Assembly (NCBI RefSeq): GCF_963675165.1
Contig: NC_087378.1
Span: forward strand, 7,803,273-7,867,272
Source: Halichondria panicea
Taxonomy: Eukaryota > Porifera > Demospongiae > Suberitida > Halichondriidae
DNA length: 64,000 bases
Reading direction: 5' to 3'
Below, one piece after another: positions 46,646 through 59,900 of this stretch. Numbering within the stretch: the first letter of the stretch is position 1; each line of letters starts with the position of its first letter. Made by a program: the position numbers and the translations under genes. Below the pieces are notes generated by a model, which was not told where the DNA came from, did not search any database, and worked only from the letters and a program-made list of their open reading frames with translations.

Positions 46646-49600
46646 ATGGCTGATGCGAGTGCTACGCCTATGATAATAAACACTACATCTGAGAATGGAC
46701 CAGAGCCCTGTGATGAGAAGAATTTTCTGAATGCCATTGCTGATCTAAAAGTGGAGAAAGTCCGTGATCTTGCCCTGCAGCTTGGTGTTGATACACCTTA
46801 CTTGAATGACATTCAGAGCACAGACAAGGAGGAGAGGAAGATGAAACTGACTCAAGTGTTATTCTCACAGAAACGACCTACCTGGGAGACAATCATAGAT
46901 GCTCTGGAATCTGAATGCATGAATGAGAATCACATTGTCCGAAAAATTAAGCGATTTTATTTTCTCAAAAGCACTTCCATTGATATCGATAGGCCAAAGT
47001 CACCACTAACACCAGTTTCTCTGCAACCGTTTCAAGGTTCGCTACATGAATATTTAGCGTCGTATAGATCTATTACATGATATGTATGACATGTTGAGGT
47101 TCATTCTTTAGACAAAGATTTCCCCGAATGTGAAGAGAAGGATGTTCTCAATGCTGTTACTAGGCTTGATGATAAGAAGGTGTCAAGCTTAGCAGTCCAG
47201 CTAGGCATTGAAAAGCCTCAATTAGACGACATTAGTAGCTGCTCTACGGAAACGAGGAAGTCCAAACTGGCGGAACTATGGTTTAGGCACGCTAAAGACA
47301 AGCCCCCAACTTGGGCATCTTTGTTGAATGCATTGAAGGCTCCTAGTATGCAAGAGGACTGGTTAGCTGACTATATCCGAAAGAAATACGTTGAGAGAGA
47401 GAGAGAAGTAATTTCCATGAACACAGACAACGAGGATTCTTTTCAGTTCCAGTTCTCCCAGCAGCAACTAGATCTAGAAAGTTAGTTGTTTTGATTATAA
47501 GAGAATGGGTGGCACTCTAGCTCTATCAATGTTTTGTTTAATGCAGGACCGATACTTGAACTGCAAGATACAGCTGCTGATGAACGAACACCAATGGAAA
47601 TGGCAGGTATTACTGTGGTACAATTCCAGAATTTCCTTATCACTGTATTTTTCTTAGGCTCTGCTCCCGTTGTAGATGTCTCTGAGCTCAAAGACAAATT
47701 ACAAGCACATGCCAATAAACAGAATAGAGCACAAATCAAGGAATCCTTTGAGAACCTACTCGATAAAATTGCCAATGAATTAAAGAGTTACAATATCCGT
47801 TCTAGTGAAGTTAAAGATCATGTCCAAAAGTTTATTGATAGTCGCCCTAGTTTTCTCCGCACCAAGAATCGTCGACAAATACAAATCAATAATCTTTTTA
47901 ACGAAATTAGCAGGAATAAATTATGGAGTTTCGACAATTGTGGTCTTGTTCAACATGTCACTGGCATCAAGGGGGCTGTTCAATCAAAAGTCAGAATGCG
48001 TACTTGGTTGCAAAAATACAAGAAAGAGTATAATGCATATTGTGTTTCAGAAAAACTAGCTGTAATCATCCCGTATCATTTTGAAGAGGGGTTCGACAAT
48101 GATTTAGATCGATATCCTACTCATCTCAAACAAGAGCTCAAACTACATGTTAAATATATGGTTATCGATGATGACTCACTGAAGTACATTGATGATCTAT
48201 GGGAAGTAATCGTAGAGAGTTTCAAGATCCCCTCTATGACAGCTCTACTAAAAAGCATTGTACACAATTGCTTGATAATCACATGGCTAATAGAACCGAG
48301 TTGGGCTTGCTGCATACTGAGTGAAATATTTGGTTCGATTTCGTTTTTCACAAAACATTTGATAACCAAAGTGTTGCTTGGAGACGTTTGTATTTATGAT
48401 GAGCACAGTGGAATTATTGCGGACAACAAAGTAAGTATTCCATAATGACATGTAGTGACATTTGATCGTACAATTTTATAGGTTCTGGGTACTTTGTGGC
48501 TAAGGCAGGCAAGCTTGAGTGGTCGAATTCAAAAATTTAAGGAAGTACTTGCTCAGCCAATGATAGACATTAATACAGTCCTCTCTTCCGTAAGTGATTA
48601 ATTAATTAAATAACTAATTATTTGGGTGTATTGATCACTGCATGTCCTGTCCAGGATGGAGCCACACCTCTCACCATTGCCTCCATGTGTGGTCATGTGG
48701 AACTAGTGGAGTTCCTCCTGAGCAATGGGGCTGACTCAAATATTAAAATGGTTTGTCTATATAGTTGCGCCAGTTTAGGCGCATTTAGGGTTTCCATGCA
48801 ATATATAGATATACGATTTTTGTTTTGCTTGCATTGTAGGCCAATGGACAAACGGTGCTGCACCTGGCCGCACTTGAGGACTACCCAGATGTGGTGGAAT
48901 TACTTCACACACACAACCGTGAGCTAGCTGGAGAACGTGATCAGGTAAGCCAATAATATAAATGCCATGTATTCATCTTCTCCTCAACAGAATGACTACT
49001 CAGCTTTGATGGAGGCAGCTGCTCATGACCATGTTGATGTCATTCTTGTACTAGTGTCCCAGCAGGATGATCTAGGAGACACAGAAATCCCTACCTTGGT
49101 GAGTAGCTACTACCTTTTACTATTTTTCAACAATTATTTTTAGAATGAGGCTTTCCATCTTGCTTTGATAAAAGGGCACACTGACTCTGTCGAGATTCTT
49201 CAGAAACACGGAGCCAACACTTTGAACACTGCTGAGGTTTGTGTACATAATTATATGTATGTAGATAATAACCATGGTAACAGGAGGGGGAAAGTCCACT
49301 GGTAGTAGTAGCTGGTACTGAGCACAAAGATGAAGTGGAGAGTACTATCTCGGATAAGTTACTGGCAGAATGTCGCAGTGAGACAGCTGACATTGAAGTG
49401 GTGAGAGGCTACCTGGAGCAAGAAGACTGTGATGTCAATATCAGGGAAAATGATGACGTATGTAATAATTATGGTGTATGACTACTTGTTTGTAATGGCT
49501 CTTGTATACTGTAGTTCAAGTGGAGTCCATTGATGTGGGCTCTTGAGAATAAACACTTTGAGATTTGCAAACTGCTTCTGGAGTACAAGCCTCAAGTTCA

Positions 49601-51900
49601 TATTCAGGACAAAGTGTGTTGGCAAATAAAATAACGTAGGATACTATGTAATGTTCTTTATGTGTGTGTACAGAAAGAGTGGTCTCCGTTGGTGCTGGCT
49701 TGTAGAGCAGGAGACTTGGAGATAGTGCAGGGAATAGTGGCACTGGGAGCAGAGATTGACCTGCCCACAAATGTGAGTGAGACAATACCTGCATTGTGTG
49801 TTATGGTAGTAACTGTCTAACAGACAAAATGGACTCCTCTGATGTGGGCTGCTCAAGAGGGTCATGCAGAGATGGCTACATTTTTACTGGAGAAGGGAGC
49901 ATTTGTGGATTTCCCTGACGAGGTATGAATAGTTAAACACCACTGTCTCCCCTATAGCTATCTTATTGTCTGCCACACAGAATGGGTGGACTCCAGTCAT
50001 GCAAGCCAGTCAGGAAGGTCATGTGGACGTGATCAATATCTTGCTGAACCACAACGCTAAAGTCAATCATCAAACTGAAGTAAGACCAGCTAGTGTTACA
50101 GACTATACGTTCATATACTTTGTGCTACTTTAATTCAGACAACCTGGTGTGCTTTGATGGCGGCTGCTAAGAACATGCACAGTGATGCGGTAGACACACT
50201 TCTAAAAAGAGGAGCTCAAGTGGACATACAGAGAGATGTGAGGATCAGAGAAAAGGAACTACTCATCTAATTTTGTTATTACCCTTTACAGGATGGATCC
50301 ACCACACTGCAAGTTGCAAGCTATTACAAAGGCAACTCTGCTGTCATGAAGACCTTAATCAAACATGGAGCAAATATTGATCACCTAAATAAGGTAAGTT
50401 GTTCATGTGGTACATTTTCCATTCACATGATTGGCTTCTGATAAGCTACTGGTGCATGTCTATCAATCTACATTCCATGTACATGTACTGTTTGTGGTCA
50501 AGAGGGGGTGTACTATTATTCATCTGTGCTTGATGAAGTGACAACATAATCCTGTGTAGGATGGCATGACTGCTCTGATGCTGGCCACTAACAAGGGTCA
50601 CCTGGATGTAGTGCAGGACCTCATCCAGGGAGGAGCAGACACTAACAAACAACACCCTGTAAGATCTAAAGAAATTATTTTATCATAATTTATCTCTCCT
50701 CACAGGAGACAGGATGGACTCCCATTTTCTTTGCTGCCAAAAGTGGTGAAATGGATATTTTCAAAGAATTACTTCATAAGGGAGCAAGAACTGAAATTGA
50801 AGTAAATACTTAATAAACTGTTTTGTGTATATTGTGTAAGCGTGTTGTAGATTTTGACCTAATGTGTTTCACTTCCAGGGAAGGAATGTGGTTGATGTTG
50901 CAAGCATGTTTAAACGTGAAGAAATGCTTTCTGAACTCAAAACATTTGAGCAAGCATCACACAGAATTGTAAGCTAGCTAATTGTATATACTTGCAGCTA
51001 TATTCAGTCTATTTTCCCCCAGATCTCTAGTAGTGTGAATCCACCAAGTTTAGAGGCAGCTGAGCCAACTTCAGTGGAACAAGAACCATCCATAACTGAA
51101 CCAAAGGTCGAAATACCAACTGAGGAGGTTACTAAACCAGAGCAAAAGTTGGCTGAGGACTCCACAGAAGAGGTGATAATAGAGCCTCCACAGCTGCCTG
51201 ACCCTGAGGCAGTGAAGCCTTCACTCTCCACCACTGAGGTTTGTGTGTTGTTATTGTGTGGTGTGGGTGACTCTGTGAACTAGATAAGATTGGGCACCCT
51301 CACTACACTGTGTGAGTGGTTGTGTGAGTGGTTGTGTACATTGCCTAGTGGTTGGTCTTGTACCTCAAGTAGGTGTTAATCCAGTTATGGTTTCTGTGCA
51401 GGCTAAAGAGAAAGAAGTTGATGTGACTCCTGTACCTGTTGTTGAAACTTTTACAGTGAAACAAGAGACAAAAGTATGCATTTCCCTCTGTAATTGATAA
51501 TTTTATTAATTAAATATAATTTCAGGAGTTGTCTCAAATGGACACAAAAGCCACAAAGGAGAAGACATCAGAAGCCAAGAAATCCTCCAAAGTAAATAAC
51601 TATTTTGTTATTACATAGCTTCACTCTCATCTTGTTACGCAGGACATTGAAAAAGAGGCAAAGATTATTGAGCTCTTGCTGAGGGGATTTGCTAATAGGA
51701 TGGCGAATCCATCTAGCAATAAATATCGATATGAAGAGACCAACATCGCTGATGTCATTGGAGGGAAAGGATTGAAATCATCTGAAGAGATTACTCATAA
51801 ACTAGCAGCGCCAGAAGTGGCTAAACATTTTAGTGGAACCTCTAGTATTCAGAGGGCCATTGCTATTTCCGAAGATCCCGATGATGATCTTTATATTTAA
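46646..51900 (+). CDS. Death-Death-Dom-ankyrin repeat protein (paralogue of 4072-9323)
   Basis: Exons: 46646-47036, 47112-47480, 47547-47606, 47658-48430, 48482-48589, 48655-48750, 48840-48944, 48991-49098, 49144-49236, 49284-49457, 49515-49613, 49674-49772, 49824-49922, 49981-50079, 50139-50237, 50292-50393, 50560-50658, 50706-50801, 50879-50968, 51023-51238, 51402-51473, 51526-51591, 51643-51900 (TAA). Layout and reading frame equal those of 4072-9323: two Death domains (the second with LAVQLGIEKPQLDD), Dom in exon 4 (NCGLVQHVTGIKG, IITWLIEPSWACC), a short helical exon (ASLSGRIQKFKE), about 14 ankyrin repeats and the shared tail. Most substitutions cluster in the first half of Dom (e.g. HANKQNRAQ for CANEQNRAQ). 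No disabling change is seen. Confidence 0.85.
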
Positions 51901-52147
51901 TGGAGTATTATTGTCAAGAGTTTATTTATAAATTTATGCATATTTTCTTAACCCTGTAGCTGCACAATAATTATTCTAATTATTATGTGTGGGTGTGTTT
52001 TTCAGGTTATCCTTTGAATTTATAGCTAGCTGTATACATTTATAGGTACGTACAGCTACCGTGTAGATATATGTATTACAGTAGGTATGCATAGCTTTAC
52101 GATCAACTAGATCTAGCTACACCTGGAGCAGCAGCTAGCTACACATC

Positions 52148-55100
52148 ATGTCTGAGCTTCAGTGCACCATAGCAAATGTGAGTAATGAAATTGTTGAAGT
52201 GATTCAAATTCGCCAATTGGGTACTCAATTGGAACTGTCACCTTCCCAACTGGATGAAATTGAAGCATATCCTAAGCATGAGCAACGACTGAGACTAGTC
52301 GAGGCTTGGTTTCAACAAGATCCGACTGTGACTTGGGAAAATCTGGTAGCAGCACTTAGAGCTCCATCTATAGGAGACAATACTATTGCTCTAGACATTG
52401 AGAAGCGTTACATAACAATCAGGTCTCCACCTTCAAGTCCGCAGTTGGAAGAGGAAACGAAAGATAATAAAGCAGGTACGTCAGTTAATTGTTAATTATT
52501 AGAGATTAACTATTATTTATCTCAGCAGTGAAGGCCCTCAAACGAAAAAACAGTTTTGTGATCAAAGATAAATTTGTTGACCTTTTTATTGAAACAAAAA
52601 ACATCTTGAAGCAAAGTAATGTCACTATTATCGATTTCAAACTTCGACTAAGGATGCTTTGTGGCGATGTGCCAGACTTGGATGATTTTGATAAGATTTT
52701 TGACTATTATGTGAACAGTGCGGAATGGTCTCATATGAATAGTGATGTTCTGTGTCAACTTATTGAAAAATTTGGGGACGAAAAGTTGAAAAAGCTGAGA
52801 AAGGAATTTGAAGATAAGAAGGCAGGATATTTAGCAACCACTAAAATCAGTGACTACATTACAAAGAATGAGGTTTTAAATCAAAGTAACTGCACTAGAG
52901 GTCGCCGAAGGAGCAGTAAAGGCTATCGAGACCAGCTAGCAATGAAGCTGAAACTTGAGGTGAACATAAGTACGCTGGCTTTGAAATACATTACTGACCT
53001 GTGGAAGAAATTGGCTTACCTAAACCTACCTAACATTTATTTGATTTTAGACAGTATTGTTAGCGGTAGTCTTTGGGTTACATGGTCTATTACTCTTCCA
53101 CGTATTGCTTCTGAATTTCAAAACAAAGTGAAACATCCAGAAGCTTTGAAATTCTTCAAAGACAACCTCATTGTTCAAGTAATACTTAATGGTCAGTGTC
53201 TGTATTCTGCAAATGGAGAAGAATTAACTGACTCCATAAAAAGCTATCCCTCTGTGTTTTCACCATCCGGATCTATTGATGAAGACGTGACTACAAATAA
53301 TGAACCATTCAGAAAGAAGGTAAATAGGCGTCGTGAGTATACTTAATTGTCATTGTGTATTCCATAACTTGCCGTTAATGTTTTCTTTAGGTATCTAAAT
53401 TTATTAGAAAAATCAAAGAAAAGAGCCCTTTTAAAAAGAAGGTTAGTGTTTTTAATTAATCAATTTCATTTAATTTACATCATCTCTATAATATTATTTA
53501 CAGAGAATCTCGGAGAAGTTACTGGCAGAATGTCGCAGTGAGACAGCTGACATTGAAGTGGTGAGAGGCTACCTGGAGCAAGAAGACTGTGACGTCAATA
53601 TCAGGGAAAATGATGACGTATGTAATAATATTATGGTGTTTGCCTCTAGAGATACTGTATAATGGCCCTTGACTTTAGTTCAAGTGGAGTCCATTGATGT
53701 GGGCTTGTGAGAACAAACACTTTGAGATAGGGAGGCTACTCCTGAAGTACCACCCTCAAGTTCATATTCAAGACAAGGTGTGTAGAAAACAAAATGACGT
53801 AGTTAGTATTGTGTATGTGTGTACAGAGAGGGTGGTCTCCGTTGGTGATGGCCAGTAGAGCAGGAGACCTGGAGATAGTGCAGGGAATAGTGGCACTGGG
53901 AGCAGAGATTGACCTGCCCACAAATGTGAGTGAGACAATTTTGTGTTGATAACTGATTGATGTGTGTCCAACAGGTAAAATGGACTCCTCTGATGTGGGC
54001 TGCTCAAGAGGGTCATGCAGAGGTGGCTAGATTTCTACTGAAGGAGGGAGCATTTGTGGATTTCCCTGATGAGGTATGAATAGTCAAACACCACTGTCCC
54101 ACCCCTATAGCTATCTTATTGTCTATCACACAGAATGGGTGGACTCCAGTCATGCAAGCCAGTCAGGAAGGTCATGTGGACGTGATCAATATCTTGCTAG
54201 ACCACAACGCTAAAGTCAACCATCAAACTGAAGTAAGACCACCTAATACTGTAGCAAGCTATACGTTCATATATTTTGATTCAGACAACCTGGTGTGCTC
54301 TGATGGCGGCTGCTAAGAACAAGCACAGTGATGCGGTGGACACACTTCTGAAGAGAGGAGCTCAAGTGGACATACAGAGAAATGTGAGACTGAGAAAATT
54401 TAATCATCTACTCATCTTCACCCTTTACAGGATGGGTCCACCACACTGCAAGTTGGAACTTACTATAAAGGCAACTCTGCTGTCATGAAGACCTTAATCA
54501 AACATGGAGCAAATGTTGATCACCTAAATAAGGTAATTTGCAGACTTTTTGTGATATTGGCTTCTGATAAGCTACTGGTGCATGTCTATCAATCTACATT
54601 CCATGTACTTTGTGTTTGTGGTGATTCTAGGCAAGTTTTTGCCCCAAAAGTGGGTGGATATGCTGCCCCAAAAGTGGGTGGATATGCTTCCATTATTCAT
54701 AAGGTCATTGTCTTTGATAGAGTGTCATAATCCTGTGTACTGTACTAGGATGGCATGACTGCTCTGATGCTGGCCACTAACAAGGGTCACCTGGGTGTAG
54801 TGCAGGACCTCATCCAGGGAGGAGCAGACACTAACAAACAACACCCTGTAAGACCTTTCAACATTGAAGAAATTATTTTATTTATAATTTATCTCTCCTC
54901 ACAGGAGACGGGATGGACTCCCATTTTCTTTGCTGCCAAAAGTGGTAAAATGGATATTTTCAAGGAATTACTGCATAATGGAGCAAGAACTGAAATTGAG
55001 GTAATGTATACAAGCTGTTTTGTGTATAATTATTGTGTAAGTGTGTTTGTATAGATTTGATATTGTGTTTTCACTTCTAGGGAAGGAATGTAGTTGATGT

Positions 55101-56134
55101 TGCAAGCATGTTCAAACGTGGAAAAATGCTTTCTGAGCTTAAGACATTTGAGCAAGCATCACACAGAATTGTAAGCTACCTGTATACTTGCAGCTGCATT
55201 CAGTCTATTTGCCCACAGATATCCATGAGTGTGAACCCACCGAGTTTAGAAGCAGCTGAGCCAACCCTAATTGTACCTAAATCATCCATAACCGAACCAA
55301 AGGTCGAGATACCACCCAAAGTTACTAAACCAGAGCAAAAGTTGGCTGAGGACTCCACAGAAGAGGTGATAATAGAGCAGCTGCCTGACCCTGAGGCAGT
55401 GAAGCCTTCACTCTCCACCACTGAGGTTTGTGTGTTGTTGTTGTGTGGTGTGGGTGACTCTGTCAACTAGATAAGATTGGGCACCCTCACTACTACACTG
55501 TGTGAGTGGTTGTGTACATTGCCTAGTGGTTGGTCTTGTACCTCAAGTAGGTGTTAATCCAGTTATGGTTTCTGTGCAGGCTAAGGAGAAAGAAGTGCCT
55601 GCTGTTGGAGAAACTGTTGTGCAGGCTATAGCTAAGGAAAAAGAAGTGGCTGCTGTTGAAACTGTTACAGAACAAGTAACACAAGTATGTATCCCTCTGT
55701 AATGGAAACTACTATGATTATTTACCCTGTGTATTTTCAGGGGATGTCTCAACCAAGTATTAAAACCACAAAGGAGCAAATCAAGAAGTCATCAGAAGCC
55801 AAGAAAGTAAGGGATACATTCCATTTTTTGATAGGTTTACTCTTATCTTGTTACACAGGACATCAAAAGGCAGGCAGAGATTATTGACCTGCTACTGAAA
55901 GGATTCGATCAAAGAATGGTAAACCCACGCAGCAACATGTATCAGTATAAGCAAACCAACATTGCTGATATCATTGGAGGAAGGAAAGGAGTGAAATCTT
56001 CTGAAGAGATTACACATAAACTAAAGGCACCGGAAATTCCTGAACCGCTTAGTGGAACTATTACAACCACCACCCCCACCACCACTCAGAGGGGCTTTAC
56101 TTGGGTAGACCCTGATGACGCACTCTATAATTAG
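52148..56134 (+). CDS. Death-Dom-ankyrin repeat protein (intact relative of 9571)
   Basis: Exons: 52148-52475 (Death), 52529-53319 (Dom), 53391-53441 (basic, IRKIKEKSPFKKK), 53504-53617, 53679-53777, 53827-53925, 53975-54073, 54134-54232, 54285-54383, 54431-54532, 54749-54847, 54905-55000, 55081-55170 (ankyrin and end cap), 55219-55425, 55580-55684, 55741-55806, 55859-56134 (TAG). The Death domain reads LGTQLELSPSQLDEIE and TWENLVAALRAPS. Dom is complete and runs through the TA (about 52706) where the paralogue at 9571 has its transposon, so it shows the empty site. From the 51-bp basic exon onward it follows the ankyrin series of the 42025 gene rather than that of 9571-17620, suggesting exon exchange between neighbours. 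Confidence 0.83.
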
Positions 56135-56238
56135 CTGCATTGTAAATTCTTATCATGTGATCTCGAGGTGAATGTTTATAATACCACAACATTGTACACA
56201 TTTTGACATCAAGCTACAAGTGCACTAGCTAGCGCGCT

Positions 56239-56650
56239 ATGGCTGATATGGCTACACCACTGGACACTGGAACTAGTGCCGTAAGTTGCCAAGTCAGTAG
56301 ATCTTGCATCGAGACTAGCCATTACAGTTTGCCTCTGAACCTCATCCGTTATACCTCTCCAGCAGATGAATCAATGGATATTTTCAAATTATGAGATAGC
56401 TCATGAGCTATTGTGGCCTGTTAGGACCCAATGGTACAACTTGGGAATTGCTCTCAAAATAAACCAAGACAAACTGGAAAGCATCAAGAAATCCAACCTA
56501 AGTAACTGCGATGACTGCTTCAATGCTATGCTTAAGAGCTGCTCAGAGATAAACCTCAGTATCACTTGGACTGATGTGTGTGAAGTCCTTGGGAGACAAA
56601 CAGTGGATCGTAAAGAGGTGGCAGAAAGCATTAGGCAATATTTCCGATGA
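56239..56650 (+). CDS. Small Death-domain-only protein
   Basis: Two exons, 56239-56280 (MADMATPLDTGTSA) and 56366-56650 (Death domain, then TGA), giving about 108 residues. The domain reads ELLWPVRTQWYNLGIALKI and ITWTDVCEVLG and matches the C-terminal Death exons at 17330, 31691, 35360 and 41454. It stands alone between a full ankyrin gene and a 2A gene, with its own ATG exon. A Death-only protein could act as an adaptor or as a decoy for the large sensors; that is inference. It is more diverged than the other copies (GRQTVDRKEVAES instead of RKPSVARNDVAES), so it is not a fresh fragment. About 150 bp of AT-rich 3' flank follows. Confidence 0.65.
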
Positions 56651-56911
56651 AAGTTTGGAAGAAAGTCTATAGTAGGGAAGATAGATAGCTAGACATACTA
56701 GAATAATACACAAGAACTTTATGCTAAGGCTTAATTTACTTGAGCTGATCATAATTTTACTGACAAGAAAAGAAGGGCCGGTCAGAGCACTAATTTTGTG
56801 TATGGCATGCAATGAATTCATTAAAAATTAAACAGGAAGTGGTTTAAATTAATTCATGCATACTTGTAGATCATCTACATGTAGAGTATGTAGAGAAATA
56901 TAAATACTCCA

Positions 56912-56999
56912 ATGTCTCCTCTCAATGTCTCTCTGCTGGTTCTGGCATTCTGTTTGCTGCTTCAGTGTGGAGATGTCAAGCCCAATCCAGGACCAACAA
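56912..56999 (+). other. Signal-like 2A exon (DVKPNPGP)
   Basis: Same length and phase as 42025-42112, and the nucleotide sequence of the coding part appears identical. The same exon recurs at 32307-32394, and with an insertion at 17876-18030. Confidence 0.8.
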
Positions 57000-59900
57000 G
57001 TAAGATATAAGTTGTGCATACAGTATGAGACTCTGTTTCCATTGATATGATAGATCCTGGGTATAAAGTAATGCTTTCTTGTGGAGAAGAGATTGTGGAA
57101 GGTCTCTCCAGAAATCTGAAAGCTATAGCTCTATCGTTGCTCGCTAAAGACTTGATATCATTGGATGTATATGAGGAAACAATCAAGCTAAACGAAACTA
57201 ATACAGATAAAGCGCGAAGACTCCACCTAAAAGTGCTGAAACTAGTGCAGCAATCTCCAGAAAAGTATGAAGTCTTTGTTGAAGTCTTCCAGCAACAACA
57301 AAACCAATTATGTGGAGATATTGTTCTTGCACTCAATACGAGCTACAATCAGCATGGTATGACATTGTGCATATTGTTATTCCAGTATTTTGGCACGTTA
57401 CAATTATGGATTTTTTCTCGTTCTTCATACAGCAGAGGAAGAAAGAATCAAGCAGAGAGATTCGGAAGAAGTTATTGTCCAAGAAAACGAAGATGGTGAC
57501 TTTATTCGAAGTGATTCTCTTGCAACATCAGCAACATCAGACTTTAGCTCCCCACCAACTAGCCCAATGTCATGGAGTTCTGCTTCTTCACCGTCTTCCT
57601 CACTAACTGGGCCAACCTTTACATCAAGAAAAAAACGAGGTAAGTTAATCGTTCAGAGTCCAATGATTATGTTACTTATTTTTCAGTTGACATGATTAAC
57701 ACCAAGAACCTAACATTAGTGAAGAGACATTTTTCTATTTTTTTAAATAAGGTAAAGAAGGGGTTTAAAAGTATTACCTTGGATATGAAGGAATTCAAGA
57801 CAGACTTGATCACTCGTTACCCTGATAATACTAATGATATTTCTGGTCTTGAAGATACAGATAGTATTTTTACATACTTTATCAATGGTTGCCTCTGGGA
57901 CTTTTGGAATTGTGATGATCTCTGTGAGGTTATTAATACATATGGTAATGAGGCGATGCTAACTTCTGAAAAGCGGTATCAAGAAGAGAGAGAACATTAT
58001 TTTGCTACCACTACCCTCACAAATTATTTATTTGAAAACAGTCATGTTCTGTCACGAGATACTAAGAAACCTAAAATAACCACAGCTCAAAAAAGAAGCA
58101 GTGTAGACTATCGTTATACATTGTCAGTCAAACTGGACGTGGAAGTAAGTACACACACTTTAAAGTACATTGAGGAGTTGTGGAAGAAAATGTCTTATTT
58201 GGGTCTACCTAAAATAGGAGTAATACTTGACAAAATTGTTTCTGGATGTGTACGAGTGATTTGGTTCATACTTCGAGAAAAAATTGCTAGTGAATTTCGA
58301 AAAAGAGCTTTGCAACCTGAAGCAGCCGAGTTCTATAAAGAGAACATAATCATTCAGGTATTATTGAACGACGAATGTCTTTACTCTACTAAAGATTTTA
58401 TTTCCTCAATTACAAGTGATGTGTTTAAGTTATCAACCTCTGAATCAATTGAAGAAGAGCCAGCTGAGACTAAGGAGCTGAGTGCGCCGGAAGAGGAACC
58501 TGCTGAGACTAAGGAGCTAAGTGCGCCTGAAGAGGAACCTGCTGAGACTAAGGAGCTGAGTGCGCCTGAAGAGGAACCTGCTGAGACTAAGGAGCTAAGT
58601 GCGCCTGAAGAGGAACCTGCTGAGACTAAGGAGCTGAGTGCGCCTGAAGAGGAACCTGCTGAGACTAAGGAGCTGAGTGCGCCTGAAGAGGAACCTGCTG
58701 AGACTAAGGAGCTGAGTGCGCCTGAAGAGGAACCTGCTGAGACTAAGGAGCTGAGTGCGCCTGAAGAGGAACCTGCTGAGACTAAGGAGCTGAGTGCGCC
58801 TGAAGAGGAACCTGCTGAGACTAAGGAGCTGAGTGCACCTAAAGAGGAACCGGGCGAAACACAGGATGAAGAAACTGAGTCTCTTGAGGAGGAGGAGTCT
58901 ACAGTGAATGATGCAGCTGATGAAGTGAAGAGTAAAGAGAAGGATTCTGTAGAAAAAGACATCAGTGATGAGCCTGTGAAAAGTGAACCACCTGCTAAAG
59001 AACAGAGTACTGGAATTGTGAGTATAATACATTGCTTCAGGCCTTAAGTTTTTGTTCAATTGTCACATTTGTGAGATAAAAAAGGTTAATTAAGGTGACT
59101 AAGCAATTTGCATCGTCTAATGTTTACAGACAATCTCGGAGAAGTTACTGGCAGAATGTCGCAGTAAGACAGCTGACATTGAAGTAGTGAGAGGCTACCT
59201 GGAGCAAGAAGACTGTGACGCCAATATCAGGGAAAATGATGACGTATGTAATATGGTGTATGGCTACTTGTTTGTAATGGCTCTTGTATACTGTAGTTCA
59301 GGTGGAGTCCATTGATGTGGGCTCTTGAGAACAAACACTTTGAGATTTGCAAACTGCTTCTGGAATACAAGCCTCAAGTTCATATTCAGGACAAAGTGTG
59401 TTGGCAAATAAAATAACGTAGGATACTATGTAATGTGTAAGGTGTGGGGCGAGACCTGCCCGGACACCTTTGCCCCATCATACACCATAAGTGCTACCTC
59501 GGAGGCAGGGCTTGTAGCTGCAGGAGCAGAAGAGAGGAAGGAGGCCAAATACACCAGCCTTGGTTCGCTACACTGCTTCACCCCACTAGCCATAGAGACT
59601 ACAGGTGTTCTAGGGGCCTAAGTCTATGACATTTGTTAAAGAATTAGGTGGGCGCGTTGCACGTGTCACAGGAGATCAGAAGTCCTCCCATTACTTACTG
59701 CAAAGGCTGTTGGTCGCAGTACAGCATGGAAATGCGGCCTCAGTGGGCACAATGGACTCGCAGACCCTCTCCCTCGAAACATTAGAACTTTGAATTACTA
59801 CATTCTTTATTGTTGTACGAATTACACCTGGTCTGTACATGTATACGTATACTAAATTACATTAATAATAATATTATGTAATGTTCTTTTTATGTGTGTG

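Noticed and set aside
58381-58962. 193-codon open frame on the minus strand rich in Ser/Gly/Ala.
   Set aside because: It is the complement of the 39-bp coding minisatellite; the plus-strand frame joins conserved exons on both sides.
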